Of a stretch of DNA of 64,000 bases, positions 28,034-38,568 are shown in pieces (positions within the stretch are counted from its first letter, which is position 1; every line of letters begins with the position of its first letter). This DNA is from Enterococcus ureasiticus (GTDB lineage Bacteria > Bacillota > Bacilli > Lactobacillales > Enterococcaceae): contig NZ_MIJZ01000014.1 in the NCBI RefSeq assembly GCF_001730285.1, positions 62,001-126,000 on the forward strand, written 5' to 3'. The notes beneath the pieces are model-generated. The model did no database searches, had not been told where the DNA came from, and was given only the letters and a program-made list of their open reading frames with translations. The translations under genes and the position numbers were made by a program.

Positions 28034-28924
28034 ATGCAACTAGATATTTCAGATCAATCTTTATTAACCTATGAAGCTTTAGCAAGTTCAGTAAGACTAC
28101 ATATCATTCGGCTACTATCGGAGAAAAAAATGAACAACAAGGAATTAGCTAAAGAACTGAACTTAAGCAGCGCTATCGTGACAATGCACATCAATAAGCT
28201 TGAAGAAGCCCATTTGATCAGAACAGAACGAGTTGGTCAGCAAAAAATTTCTAGTTTAAAAGTCGACACTATCGAAATCAGTTTTCCAGAAAAAATCTTT
28301 CATGCATTTGATACCTATGAAACGTCGATTCCTGTTGGTTTATATACAAACTACCAAGTCAAACCAACATGTGGCTTAGCTACAGAAACGCACCGTATTG
28401 GTATTTTTGATGAGCCAAAATATTTTATGGCCCCAGAAAGAATGAACGCTAAAATATTATGGTTTACCGAAGGCTTTGTTGAATATCAGATTACTAATTT
28501 TCTGCAAGCTGAAGACACGCTAGAAATGTTGGAAATTTCTTTTGAGATTTCTTCTGAATTTCCTTTTGCAAATAATGAATGGCCGTCTGATATCACGTTC
28601 ACTTTAAATGATATTGAATTAGGCACTTGGACTAGTCCAGGGGATTTCTACGATGCTAGAGGGAAATTAACACCTGATTGGTGGGAAGATCATCTCAATC
28701 AATATGGTTTACTTAAAACGATCCGAATTACGCATCACGGAACAAATGTGGACAGCAATATTTTATCAGACGTTACGATAGCCGATATTAAAAGTGAAAT
28801 GGATACGTGGAAATTGAAAATCGAAGTGAAAGAGGATGCAGATAATATGGGCGGCTGCACATTATTTGGCCGTGAGTTTGGTAATCACGATCAAGATATC
28901 AAAGTAAAAATGTATTACCGCTAA
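28034..28924 (+). CDS. ArsR-type HTH regulator with an uncharacterised C-terminal domain (copy A)
   Basis: This protein of 296 residues has an N-terminal ArsR-like winged helix (about residues 8-75: ALASSVRLHIIRLLSEKKM, LSSAIVTMHINKLEE). A conserved domain of about 210 residues follows, probably beta-rich (SSEFPFANNEWPSDITFTLN, ELGTWTSPGDF, GGCTLFGREFGN). It lacks metal-binding cysteines at the usual ArsR positions. It is divergent from arabinose operon 1 and roughly two thirds identical by eye to copy B, so it probably senses an arabinoside. The start follows GGTGGGAG; a longer reading from 27998 has no matching counterpart in copy B. Confidence 0.85.
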   Translation: MQLDISDQSLLTYEALASSVRLHIIRLLSEKKMNNKELAKELNLSSAIVTMHINKLEEAHLIRTERVGQQKISSLKVDTIEISFPEKIFHAFDTYETSIPVGLYTNYQVKPTCGLATETHRIGIFDEPKYFMAPERMNAKILWFTEGFVEYQITNFLQAEDTLEMLEISFEISSEFPFANNEWPSDITFTLNDIELGTWTSPGDFYDARGKLTPDWWEDHLNQYGLLKTIRITHHGTNVDSNILSDVTIADIKSEMDTWKLKIEVKEDADNMGGCTLFGREFGNHDQDIKVKMYYR

Positions 28925-28930
28925 ACACTA

Positions 28931-28972
28931 AACAAGCTGAAAAATGATGTCTCAATCATTTTTCAGCTTGTT
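28931..28972. terminator. Bidirectional terminator between regulator A and operon 2
   Basis: A perfect 18-base stem, AACAAGCTGAAAAATGAT / ATCATTTTTCAGCTTGTT, lies between convergent genes. Confidence 0.9.
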
Positions 28973-28999
28973 CCTTTTAGTCAATCGATTCGTCTTCTG

Positions 29000-29236
29000 T
29001 CACCAATGACCAACTGGACATTTTTTAACTGCTAAACTAGCTCGAAATTCAAAAAAACAACCGCATTTGGAACAAGTGTGAGCAACTCTAAAAGGACATG
29101 TCTCACACAACTTTATTCGTTTTATTTTGACTTGTTCTTTGACGACATTTGTTTCAAGAAGTAACTGTTCCTCAATCAACTGTTGTACATCTAAATTAGT
29201 GGTAGATTCTTTGATTTCACAACCAATACAACTCAT
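29000..29236 (-). CDS. Small cysteine-rich protein, probable zinc-binding (DUF6171-like)
   Basis: This 78-residue protein has eight cysteines: Cys3 and Cys6 at the N-terminus, and Cys44, 47, 55, 58, 60 and 73 in a C-terminal knuckle (CETCPF, CSKCGC). The pattern suggests one or two zinc sites. It may belong to DUF6171, named from memory. It is the last gene of operon 2, 3 bases after a GH51 gene, so it is translationally linked to it. Function is unknown. Confidence 0.7.
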   Translation of the reverse strand: MSCIGCEIKESTTNLDVQQLIEEQLLLETNVVKEQVKIKRIKLCETCPFRVAHTCSKCGCFFEFRASLAVKKCPVGHW

Positions 29237-29239
29237 CAG

Positions 29240-30679
29240 CTACTCAACTACAATCGAAACAACAGACATCGGCGGAATTATCACGTTAAGCGTTCCATTG
29301 AGTATAGAAAGTTCCTTGAATGGCTTAATCGAAATCGTTTCTGGGTGAGTGAAATCATTGTGCGCATCCATTGATTCTGCTGTAATATAGTTTGCATCAA
29401 CCAGTGTTAAATCATTATCTCCATCAAAAGAAAGTTCTTTCGATGCTGTTAATGAAAAATGACAGATAGAAATCGTCACTTTCTCCTCTTTTTTAGAAAT
29501 TGTATAAGAGATTGTATCATTTTCATCTCCATAACTATCGATCAATTCCCCATCTTGATGATTTTTATACAAATCAAACACATGATAAGTAGGTGTCTTG
29601 ACCATTTGCTCTCCGTCTGTTAATAACATTGCTTGGAGCACATTGACAGTTTGTGCGATATTAGCCATGTGCACTCGGTCAGCATGTTTATGGAAAATAT
29701 TCAATGTTACTGCTGCAACCATTGCATCTCTGATAGTATTTTGCTGATAAAGAAATCCGGGATTGGTCCCTGGCTCTACCGACAACCACGAACCCCATTC
29801 GTCAACGATCAAACCAATTCGTTTGTCAGGATCATATTTATCCATAATCGTGCTATGTTTAGTGATCAATTCATCCATCTTTTGCGCACTAGCAATCAAC
29901 GACCACCATTGTTCTTCTGGAAAATTCAGTGCTGGACCTTTGTCTTCCCAAGCCCCTGTTAAAGCATAATGATGCAAACTGATTCCGTCCATAAACGGTG
30001 CAGCACTATTCATTACCTGCTCCATCCAATTGTAATCATCAATATTAGGACCACAAGCAATTTTATAGATTTTGTCTTTGCCATATTGTCTGACGTAGGT
30101 TTGATAGCGACGATACAAATCAGCATAATATTCAGGACGCATATTTCCACCACAGCCCCAGCTTTCATTTCCTACACCGAAAAATGCTACTTTCCACGGA
30201 TCTACCTTATGGTTTTCTTTTCTTAAATTGGCCATAGGTGATTCACCATTCATCGTCATGTATTCGACCCATTCCTGCATTTCTTGAACCGTGCCACTTC
30301 CCACATTGCCATTAATATATGCTTCACAGCCTAATTGTGAGACCAACTCAAAAAATTCATGTGTGCCAAAATGATTGTTTTCAGTCAAACCGCCCCAATG
30401 TGTATTGACCATTTTTTTTCTTTTTTCTTTGGGACCAATTCCATCTTTCCAGTGATATTCATCAGCAAAGCACCCACCCGGCCAACGTAAAACGGGTACA
30501 CAAATATTTTTTAAGGCATCAACGACATCCGTCCTGATACCGTTCTTATTTGGAATAGGCGAATTTTCTCCTACCCAAATTCCCTCATAAATACAGCGTC
30601 CTAAATGCTCTGCAAAATGACCATAAATATATTTACTGATTTTAGTGCCTGATTTATTGGGTGTCATAATAATTTTCAT
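29240..30679 (-). CDS. Alpha-N-arabinofuranosidase, GH51 (copy 2, divergent clade)
   Basis: This 479-residue enzyme has acid/base Glu172 in GVGNESWG and nucleophile Glu294 in IVDEWGSW. Its N-terminus ([22 protein letters not shown]) and [18 protein letters not shown] place it in a different GH51 branch from the other two in the locus. There is no signal peptide. The different branch suggests another linkage or chain-length preference. It follows the endo-arabinanase gene by 23 bases. Confidence 0.93.
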   Translation of the reverse strand: MKIIMTPNKSGTKISKYIYGHFAEHLGRCIYEGIWVGENSPIPNKNGIRTDVVDALKNICVPVLRWPGGCFADEYHWKDGIGPKEKRKKMVNTHWGGLTENNHFGTHEFFELVSQLGCEAYINGNVGSGTVQEMQEWVEYMTMNGESPMANLRKENHKVDPWKVAFFGVGNESWGCGGNMRPEYYADLYRRYQTYVRQYGKDKIYKIACGPNIDDYNWMEQVMNSAAPFMDGISLHHYALTGAWEDKGPALNFPEEQWWSLIASAQKMDELITKHSTIMDKYDPDKRIGLIVDEWGSWLSVEPGTNPGFLYQQNTIRDAMVAAVTLNIFHKHADRVHMANIAQTVNVLQAMLLTDGEQMVKTPTYHVFDLYKNHQDGELIDSYGDENDTISYTISKKEEKVTISICHFSLTASKELSFDGDNDLTLVDANYITAESMDAHNDFTHPETISIKPFKELSILNGTLNVIIPPMSVVSIVVE

Positions 30680-30702
30680 CTATCTCATCCTTTGTATTTT
30701 AC

Positions 30703-32307
30703 TCATTTTTTGCTACCCCAAATCGTTTCATTGTTATTGCCAATTGCTGAAAAAGTCACAACGATCTCAGCATTTGCTGCTTCATTATTTTGTTTGGTCA
30801 AAATACCTGTATAGGTTACTCCATTAATGACGAAATCAATACCAGATCTTGCTGTAGTTTGCTTCCAAGTTCCGTTAACAGCACCTTTTATTTTTCCATC
30901 AACAGTTAATTGAATCGTCTTTGTTGGTAAAGTAGTCGTACCGTTATCTGTTCCATGTTGAATAAACTGATAAGTTCCAGTAATTTCAGACGAAGCAACC
31001 GTTCTAGATTCACCTTTACGATATTCGTAAGGTGTAGCAACTGGCCAACCAGCTTCATTCATATACATCGTATGAATCCTCACTTCATGATTTTCCATTC
31101 CTGTATTGAATCTAGTATGAAACGCTAAATACCATTGACCATTTTGACTGATGATCGCTGAATTATGCCCTTGAGCTTTATAGGCAGTCTGCATTTGTTC
31201 AAACTGATAATTCCCCATCACTTTTACACCATAATCACTATTGATCGAGTCTTTATCAAATAGTGGCGTATTTCCCTTTACATCAACATATGGACCATCA
31301 GGATTTTTAGAACGGAACAAGCGCATATTGTAGCCGCCGTCGGCAAATAACCCGCCGTAGGTTTCAAACAAATAATAATACCCCACTGAACGATCATATA
31401 CGATGAAAGGACCTTCACCAGATTGATGGTACCCACCTGCTAATTTCACGCCAAAATAACGATCGATCGGTTGACCAGATGTTTTAACAGAATCTTTGCC
31501 AGGGTAAATCGGGTTGCCTGTTTTTTGATCGATCTCTAACAGAAATATACCACCTGACCAAGAGCCATATGTCATCCATAATTTACCGCTTTGATCATGA
31601 AAAAGAGCTGGATCGATCGCATTTGGCGCATAGTTAGTATTATAAGTTAGGCCATTATCTTTGCGCCAATTTTGACTAAATCCAGAGACTTTACCGTTTT
31701 TAATTAACTGGCTGACGTTGGTATTTTGATAATTGGTATTTCGAGTACTGCCATCGGTGGAATCTTTTTCAGTAAACCCGGAATAAACAATCGTATTGCC
31801 ATAAGAGTATGGTCCTTCAATTGTTTTAGAAACAGCATATCCTATACACGAACGACGCCATGTTGAAGACGTCGAATAATAGTACATATAAGCACCTTTT
31901 TCACCATTCGACCATTCATATTTCTCGTTCCAAATCACATCCGGTGCCCAAATTGCATAACCGCCTTTTGAATTTCCATCGTCATAACCAGCCCAATTGA
32001 ATGACTCTTTCAAATTTTCTTTTAAATTTCCTAACATTAGATTATTGCTAGGATTTTCATACTCAGTTGTAAAAGGAACGTTCCAAGTTTGAAAATCAGT
32101 TGTTTTTGCTTGAGCTAAATGACTACCAAAAATATAAAATGTTTCCTTACCATCTTTGATAACAGAAGTAATTGATGGATCGTGGACAGATACTCTATTA
32201 GCTGTATGCGTTTGCCACTCTTGTGCTTTTGCTTCACTCACGTTCCAACCTCCTAAAACAAACCCGCTCAATACAGAAAAAAGAACACCGATCATCCATT
32301 TTTTCAT
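30703..32307 (-). CDS. Secreted endo-1,5-alpha-L-arabinanase, GH43 (AbnB-like)
   Basis: This protein of about 534 residues begins with a signal peptide (MKKWMIGVLFSVLSGFVLGG, probable cleavage after SEAKA). The GH43 domain has the catalytic Asp in SVHDPSI, NAIDPALFHDQSGKLWMTYGSW, and Glu in HQSGEGPFIVYD. The C-terminal segment (from about residue 425, SEITGTYQFIQHG) resembles the beta-barrel domain of Bacillus AbnB/Abn2. It has no cell-wall anchor, so it should be released to cut arabinan outside. It is the only secreted glycosidase in the locus. The start follows GAAGGAAATGAA. Confidence 0.9.
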   Translation of the reverse strand: MKKWMIGVLFSVLSGFVLGGWNVSEAKAQEWQTHTANRVSVHDPSITSVIKDGKETFYIFGSHLAQAKTTDFQTWNVPFTTEYENPSNNLMLGNLKENLKESFNWAGYDDGNSKGGYAIWAPDVIWNEKYEWSNGEKGAYMYYYSTSSTWRRSCIGYAVSKTIEGPYSYGNTIVYSGFTEKDSTDGSTRNTNYQNTNVSQLIKNGKVSGFSQNWRKDNGLTYNTNYAPNAIDPALFHDQSGKLWMTYGSWSGGIFLLEIDQKTGNPIYPGKDSVKTSGQPIDRYFGVKLAGGYHQSGEGPFIVYDRSVGYYYLFETYGGLFADGGYNMRLFRSKNPDGPYVDVKGNTPLFDKDSINSDYGVKVMGNYQFEQMQTAYKAQGHNSAIISQNGQWYLAFHTRFNTGMENHEVRIHTMYMNEAGWPVATPYEYRKGESRTVASSEITGTYQFIQHGTDNGTTTLPTKTIQLTVDGKIKGAVNGTWKQTTARSGIDFVINGVTYTGILTKQNNEAANAEIVVTFSAIGNNNETIWGSKK

Positions 32308-32352
32308 TTCATTTCCTTCTTTCATTTTTAGTCAATACCTGGTTTTTCACTA

Positions 32353-32787
32353 TTATTCGCTTACTCGTATAAAATTCGTGTCTGTTTGTTGCATTATCAT
32401 ACGAATTGCTTTGTTTTTTGAACAATACAAAACACTTGCAACTAAATAGAAAACAAGTCCAATCAAGTCAAACGATAACAATTGAATCCCTGTCACGAAC
32501 CATAACCAAATCATCACCTTTCTATCAATCTGATTCGCTTTTAAGCTTTTAGCCACGAAAAGATTAATGATCCCCACTCCTAACGTAAATAGCCCAAAGA
32601 TCATTATGACTTTGGTAATAGAATCTACCATCGTACTATTTACATAGTTCAACTGACGATTTTTTTCTAAAGCTTCAATTCCTGTTTTTTTAAACCAAGA
32701 AGAATAACCAAGAATCGTGAAACTAGCTGTAACAATATTCCAAATTCCACCACAGTACAATAAGATTTTCTCTGTATTTCTTTTCAT
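32353..32787 (-). CDS. Hypothetical four-span membrane protein
   Basis: This 144-residue protein has four likely transmembrane segments (near residues 8-28, 60-82, 90-108 and 108-125) and a basic C-terminus. I do not recognise the family with certainty. It occupies the place that yesL has near the permeases of operon 1, 12 bases after the second permease and 45 bases before the endo-arabinanase gene. Confidence 0.7.
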   Translation of the reverse strand: MKRNTEKILLYCGGIWNIVTASFTILGYSSWFKKTGIEALEKNRQLNYVNSTMVDSITKVIMIFGLFTLGVGIINLFVAKSLKANQIDRKVMIWLWFVTGIQLLSFDLIGLVFYLVASVLYCSKNKAIRMIMQQTDTNFIRVSE

Positions 32788-32799
32788 TCAAGCTGTCAC

Positions 32800-33645
32800 C
32801 TAGCCCTTCACACCTGCATTTAAATTCATAGACTGTACAAAATACTTTTGAGCAAATAAAAACAGTAGCATCGTCGGAATAATCGCTAAAAATGCTGAAC
32901 CCATCAGTTGCCCGATCATGCGATAATTCCCATAAATATCCTGTAATAGCAGTAATCCTGCGGTAATCGGCATTTTTTCAACATCACTATAAACAATTAC
33001 CGGCCATAAAAAATCATTCCAAGAACCCGTGAAAGAAAAGAGCCCTGTCACAATCAATACAGGTTTGATCATCGGCAAAATGATACGAGAATAAATCGTA
33101 AATTCACCTGCTCCATCGACCCGTGCAGACTCATCAAATTCTTTTGGAATCCCTTTCATGAATTGTCGAACTAAAAAAATATTTCCCATTCCAGCAAGAC
33201 CAGGAATAATCATCGCTAAAGGCGAATTGACCCAACCAAACGTCTCGATGATTTTATAAGAAGGAATCAGATTCACAACCCCTGGAAACATTGAGATTCC
33301 TAGTAGCAAAAAAAATAGCTGATCTCGATATTTAAATCGCAGTCTAGAATATCCGTAAGCAGTCAAAGAAACAACCATCACCACTAAAATCGTATGGCTG
33401 ACAGCAATAAAAAGTGAATTGACTAACCATTGTAGAATCGGTGCGGTGGATGTATTTTCTAAAATCGCTATGTAGTTATCAACGATCCAATCCACTGGCA
33501 ATAAACGAAAACCAGAAGAAACTACCTCGCTTTGAGAACGAAACGACGTCATCAACCCAAAAATGATCGGTACGATCCAGATCACACAAAGAACGCTTAA
33601 AAATATATAGGCAAGCCATTTGCTAATTGCTCCATTTTTTTTCAT
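32800..33645 (-). CDS. Carbohydrate ABC transporter permease (operon 2, MalG type)
   Basis: This 281-residue permease has six spans and the EAA loop DESARVDGAGEFTIYSRIILPMIKPV. It resembles the AraQ-type permease of operon 1, including the C-terminal LLFLFAQKYFVQSM segment, but is clearly diverged. It follows its partner permease by 12 bases. Confidence 0.92.
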   Translation of the reverse strand: MKKNGAISKWLAYIFLSVLCVIWIVPIIFGLMTSFRSQSEVVSSGFRLLPVDWIVDNYIAILENTSTAPILQWLVNSLFIAVSHTILVVMVVSLTAYGYSRLRFKYRDQLFFLLLGISMFPGVVNLIPSYKIIETFGWVNSPLAMIIPGLAGMGNIFLVRQFMKGIPKEFDESARVDGAGEFTIYSRIILPMIKPVLIVTGLFSFTGSWNDFLWPVIVYSDVEKMPITAGLLLLQDIYGNYRMIGQLMGSAFLAIIPTMLLFLFAQKYFVQSMNLNAGVKG

Positions 33646-33657
33646 TCCTTGTTCCTC

Positions 33658-34536
33658 CTAATCCGTATTTTTGTTCATGACATAATATTGGAAACCAGAA
33701 ATAACTAAAATAATCAGTCCTAAAAGTACAGCCATCGCAGAAGCCATACCAGCAATCGATTCCCCATGTCCAAATGCAAGCGTTCGAATATACATCATCA
33801 AGACATGCGTGCTTTGTTTCGGACCTCCTTTTGTCATCATCAACGGTTGCGCAAATACATTAAAACAGCCAGCTGTCGTCATCACTAACGTATAAATCAA
33901 CGGAAATTTGATCGAAGGCAAGGTAATATTCAAAAATTTTCGAAAAGAACTAGCACCATCGATCTCAGCAGATTCATACAAATCTGGAGAAATCCCGGCA
34001 ATTGCCGCTCGATAAATAATCATATTTCCCCCAATCCCGCCCCATAAACTAACAATAATAACCAAAAACCACGCAAAAGGTTGCTGAGATGCCCACGAAA
34101 TATTCAAACCAAATAAATTATTCGCAATTCCCAACTTAGAATGAAACATCAACGACCAAATCAACGCTGCAGCTGAAATCGAAACAAGTCCAGGGATATA
34201 CAGAATCCCTTGAAACACGCTTTTAAATCGAATTTTTTTATTTTCTAAAGCAACAGAAATCAGTAAAGGAATGACAATTAACAAGGGGACCATCAAAACA
34301 ACATACAGCAACGTATTTTTCAGTCCATTTGTAAATTGAAAATGGAAGGTCGATGAACGATCGAATAAAAGTGTTTTGTAGTTATCTAACCCAACCCACT
34401 GCGGTTCACCAATCAAATTCCATTTTGTAAATGATGCATAAATACCGTAAACTGTTGGCAGACAAATAAAAACAATGAATAATAACAAATGTGGCCCTAT
34501 ATATAAGATTGGCTTTAGATTTGCCTTTTTCTTCAT
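33658..34536 (-). CDS. Sugar ABC transporter permease (operon 2, MalF type)
   Basis: This 292-residue permease has six spans, an N-terminal PHLLLFIVFICLPTVYGIYASF segment and the EAA loop YESAEIDGASSFRKFLNITLPSIKF. It is separated from the binding-protein gene by 127 bases that contain a hairpin. Confidence 0.92.
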   Translation of the reverse strand: MKKKANLKPILYIGPHLLLFIVFICLPTVYGIYASFTKWNLIGEPQWVGLDNYKTLLFDRSSTFHFQFTNGLKNTLLYVVLMVPLLIVIPLLISVALENKKIRFKSVFQGILYIPGLVSISAAALIWSLMFHSKLGIANNLFGLNISWASQQPFAWFLVIIVSLWGGIGGNMIIYRAAIAGISPDLYESAEIDGASSFRKFLNITLPSIKFPLIYTLVMTTAGCFNVFAQPLMMTKGGPKQSTHVLMMYIRTLAFGHGESIAGMASAMAVLLGLIILVISGFQYYVMNKNTD

Positions 34537-34568
34537 AGTAAAAATACTCCTTTCTTGGAGAAAAGATC

Positions 34569-34615
34569 AAAAAGCAACTCTTAAAAAATATTAATCTATC
34601 AAGAGCTGCTTTTTT
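34569..34615 (-). terminator. Intra-operon hairpin between binding-protein and permease genes (operon 2)
   Basis: The arms AAAAAGCAACTCTT and AAGAGCTGCTTTTT pair with one mismatch. On the minus strand a T-run follows (GCTTTTTGATC), so partial termination after the binding-protein gene is likely. Confidence 0.75.
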
Positions 34616-34663
34616 CTACATAGTTTGGCACAAGTTTTTAATCAGTCTATTTATTGTTTACTT

Positions 34664-35905
34664 TTATCCGCCGTTGTCTCCTTCTGCGATTTTATCTTCT
34701 ACAAATTTCTGCATAGTCGCCAAGCCTTCTTCAATACTAGTATCGCCATAAATAATATCCAACCCATACGTATCAAGCGCCTCTTGGATATAAGGATAAT
34801 ACTCATAAGTGAAAATATGCAGCGAATCTAATTCTTTTTCATTTGAAGTAAAGTAAGACTGTTTATAATCCTTAAACTCTGGGCTCTCAACTACTTCTTT
34901 ACTCGCTACGATTTGTCCCGCTTTAGCCCATTCAATCGAATTCTCACGAACATATTCTAAAAATTCTGCGACGCCTTTTTCTTTTTCATCTGTTCTCGCT
35001 TCATTTTTAAGCATAGAAAACATATGAGAGGATGCCCGATTTGTAAATTTGTCAGGTGAATAGGCATAGATATTGGTTACACCATAATTTAAACCATCCA
35101 CTTCATCATGGGCCGTCGATGTCCAAGTCCCATCAGTTGAAAACAATACATTCCCTGATTGAAACATTAAGTATCCATCTTCTCCGTTCGGTGTCATAAG
35201 TCCAGCTTCTACAATTTTTTTGATTGATTCAAGTGCTTGTTTCATTTCAGGAGTATTCACTGCTGGTTGGCCATCTTTTTGAATATCACCATTTAAATTA
35301 ATCACTTCGGCTAAAATTACCCAAGAAAGCAAGGCATTATTTACTAGATAGTCCCCTTCGTCTAGCTTGCCTTTTAAGGACATCATTTCATCAAAGGTTA
35401 CGACATCGTCATCTAAAAAATGTTCGACACCATATTTTTTTAATAGATCTTTGTTATAATACATCGCACTCGAGTGGATATCTAAAGGCACAGTGTATTG
35501 AACATTTTCTACTTCTCCAGCAGACCAAGCTTGAGGTAGGTAGTTAGACTCTTTGATTTCCTTTTTGTCTTTTAGGACTTTAGTCATTGGCTCTAACATA
35601 TCCGCTTTAACAAAACCAGGTACACGATCTGCGTGAATCAATGTTAAATCTGGAACATCTTTTTTTGAATTCAATACGGTATAAATTTTTGTATACATAT
35701 CCGATGTGACCACTGACTTCACAGGAAATTCTGGCTCTGTTTTATTATAAGCTTTGACCATATTATCCATATAAGCCCCGTCGTCCCCTGTTAAAGGGTT
35801 CCAAAAAACGATTGTATTCGGGTCTTCTTTTTTTCCGCAACCAGCTAGCAATAAGCTAGCTGATAACGTGATAATGCTTAAACGAATCCATTTCTTTAAA
35901 TTCAT
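34664..35905 (-). CDS. Sugar ABC transporter solute-binding lipoprotein (operon 2)
   Basis: This 413-residue family 1 binding protein has a signal peptide with lipobox LAGC (Cys23), then FWNPLTGDDGAYMDNMVKAYN and PLDIHSSAMYYNKDLLKKYG. It is only distantly similar to the operon 1 lipoprotein, which suggests a different preferred oligosaccharide. The C-terminus (FVEDKIAEGDNGG) is complete. It lies 15 bases after the GH51 gene. Confidence 0.92.
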   Translation of the reverse strand: MNLKKWIRLSIITLSASLLLAGCGKKEDPNTIVFWNPLTGDDGAYMDNMVKAYNKTEPEFPVKSVVTSDMYTKIYTVLNSKKDVPDLTLIHADRVPGFVKADMLEPMTKVLKDKKEIKESNYLPQAWSAGEVENVQYTVPLDIHSSAMYYNKDLLKKYGVEHFLDDDVVTFDEMMSLKGKLDEGDYLVNNALLSWVILAEVINLNGDIQKDGQPAVNTPEMKQALESIKKIVEAGLMTPNGEDGYLMFQSGNVLFSTDGTWTSTAHDEVDGLNYGVTNIYAYSPDKFTNRASSHMFSMLKNEARTDEKEKGVAEFLEYVRENSIEWAKAGQIVASKEVVESPEFKDYKQSYFTSNEKELDSLHIFTYEYYPYIQEALDTYGLDIIYGDTSIEEGLATMQKFVEDKIAEGDNGG

Positions 35906-35920
35906 CTTAATGCCTCCCTT

Positions 35921-37414
<1,494 letters not shown>

Positions 37415-37445
37415 TTAATCACCTCACTATTTATTTACAAACAAA

Positions 37446-37474
37446 TAATAATTCATTTTGAAATCGCTGTCAAC
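37446..37474 (-). promoter_or_regulatory. Promoter of arabinan operon 2
   Basis: On the minus strand, TTGACA (37469-37474) and TATTAT (37446-37451) are 17 bases apart. The -35 box is followed by GCG, exactly as in the operon 1 promoter. Confidence 0.8.
37459..37473. promoter_or_regulatory. Catabolite-responsive element (cre) of operon 2
   Basis: TTGAAATCGCTGTCA fits the core cre consensus TGNAANCGNNNNCA and overlaps the -35 box. Its position matches the operon 1 site. Confidence 0.7.
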
Positions 37475-37615
37475 AATATTATTGTTAATTATAACTATAA
37501 ATAACACTTAATAACTTAATAAATATGTTAATAATAAGTAATGATAAGTTTACCTGTTTACACGTATTAGCGTATATGTTAATATATATATAAATATATA
37601 ATGGTGGTGGTTACT

Positions 37616-38506
37616 ATGCAACTGGAGATTTCTGAAGAAGCATTACCCGTTTATGAAGCACTGGCTAGTTCTGTCCGTATCAGGATCATCAAACTACTCG
37701 CCAAACAAAAAATGAATATCAAAGAAATTGCACACGAGCTCGGATTAAGTAGTGCAATCGTCACTATGCATATAAAAAAACTAGAAGATGCGAATATCAT
37801 CAAAACTGAAAAAATAGGCCAACAAAAGATTTCAAGCCTACGCGTCGATAATATTGAAATTCACTTTCCTGAAAAAATCTTTAATGCATTTGATACATTA
37901 GAAACAACGATTCCTGTTGGTCATTATACGAATTACTCGGTTGAACCAACTTGTGGGCTAGCAACGGGGACTCATTTTATTGGAAAAGTGGACGAACCTA
38001 AATATTTTATGGATCCTAGCCGAATGGAAGCTCAAATTTTGTGGTTTACTAAAGGCTATTTAGAATATCAAACACCTAATTTTTTGACTTCAGATCAAAA
38101 ATTAGAAATGATCGAACTTTCTATGGAGATTTCTTCTGAGTTTCCTTTTTCTAATGACAATTGGCCTTCTGATATCACTTTTTCTTTGAATGGTATTGAG
38201 CTCGGAACATGGACAAGTCCAGGTGACTTTGCGGACATACGGGGCAAGTATACTCCAGATTGGTATCCTGATAATCTTAATCAATATGGCTTGCTAAAAA
38301 CGATTCGCATCATGAATCATGGTACCTATATGGAAGGTGAGCCGCTTTCCGCTGTGAAATTATCTGATATTGATGAACGAACAGATACTTGGCAATTACG
38401 CATTGAGGTCAAAAACGATGCTGAAAATATCGGAGGTTGCACATTATTTGGTAAGGATTTTGGAAATTATAATCAAGATATCAAAGTAAAAATGTACTAT
38501 AGTTAA
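37616..38506 (+). CDS. ArsR-type HTH regulator with an uncharacterised C-terminal domain (copy B)
   Basis: This 296-residue paralogue of the regulator at 28034 has the same layout: winged helix (ALASSVRIRIIKLLAKQKM, LSSAIVTMHIKKLED) and the conserved C-terminal domain (SSEFPFSNDNWPSDITFSLN, ELGTWTSPGDF, GGCTLFGKDFGN). It is divergent from operon 2. The start at 37616 follows GGTGGTGG; both copies then begin MQL(D/E)IS and have equal length. The ligand is unknown but probably an arabinoside. Confidence 0.85.
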   Translation: MQLEISEEALPVYEALASSVRIRIIKLLAKQKMNIKEIAHELGLSSAIVTMHIKKLEDANIIKTEKIGQQKISSLRVDNIEIHFPEKIFNAFDTLETTIPVGHYTNYSVEPTCGLATGTHFIGKVDEPKYFMDPSRMEAQILWFTKGYLEYQTPNFLTSDQKLEMIELSMEISSEFPFSNDNWPSDITFSLNGIELGTWTSPGDFADIRGKYTPDWYPDNLNQYGLLKTIRIMNHGTYMEGEPLSAVKLSDIDERTDTWQLRIEVKNDAENIGGCTLFGKDFGNYNQDIKVKMYYS

Positions 38507-38524
38507 GCATAAAAATCAGTCGAT

Positions 38525-38568
38525 AAAAAAGCAATCAGGACTTGGAAACGATCCTGATTGCTTTTTTT
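38525..38568. terminator. Bidirectional terminator between regulator B and ROK kinase
   Basis: A perfect 16-base stem, AAAAAAGCAATCAGGA / TCCTGATTGCTTTTTT, lies between convergent genes. Confidence 0.9.
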
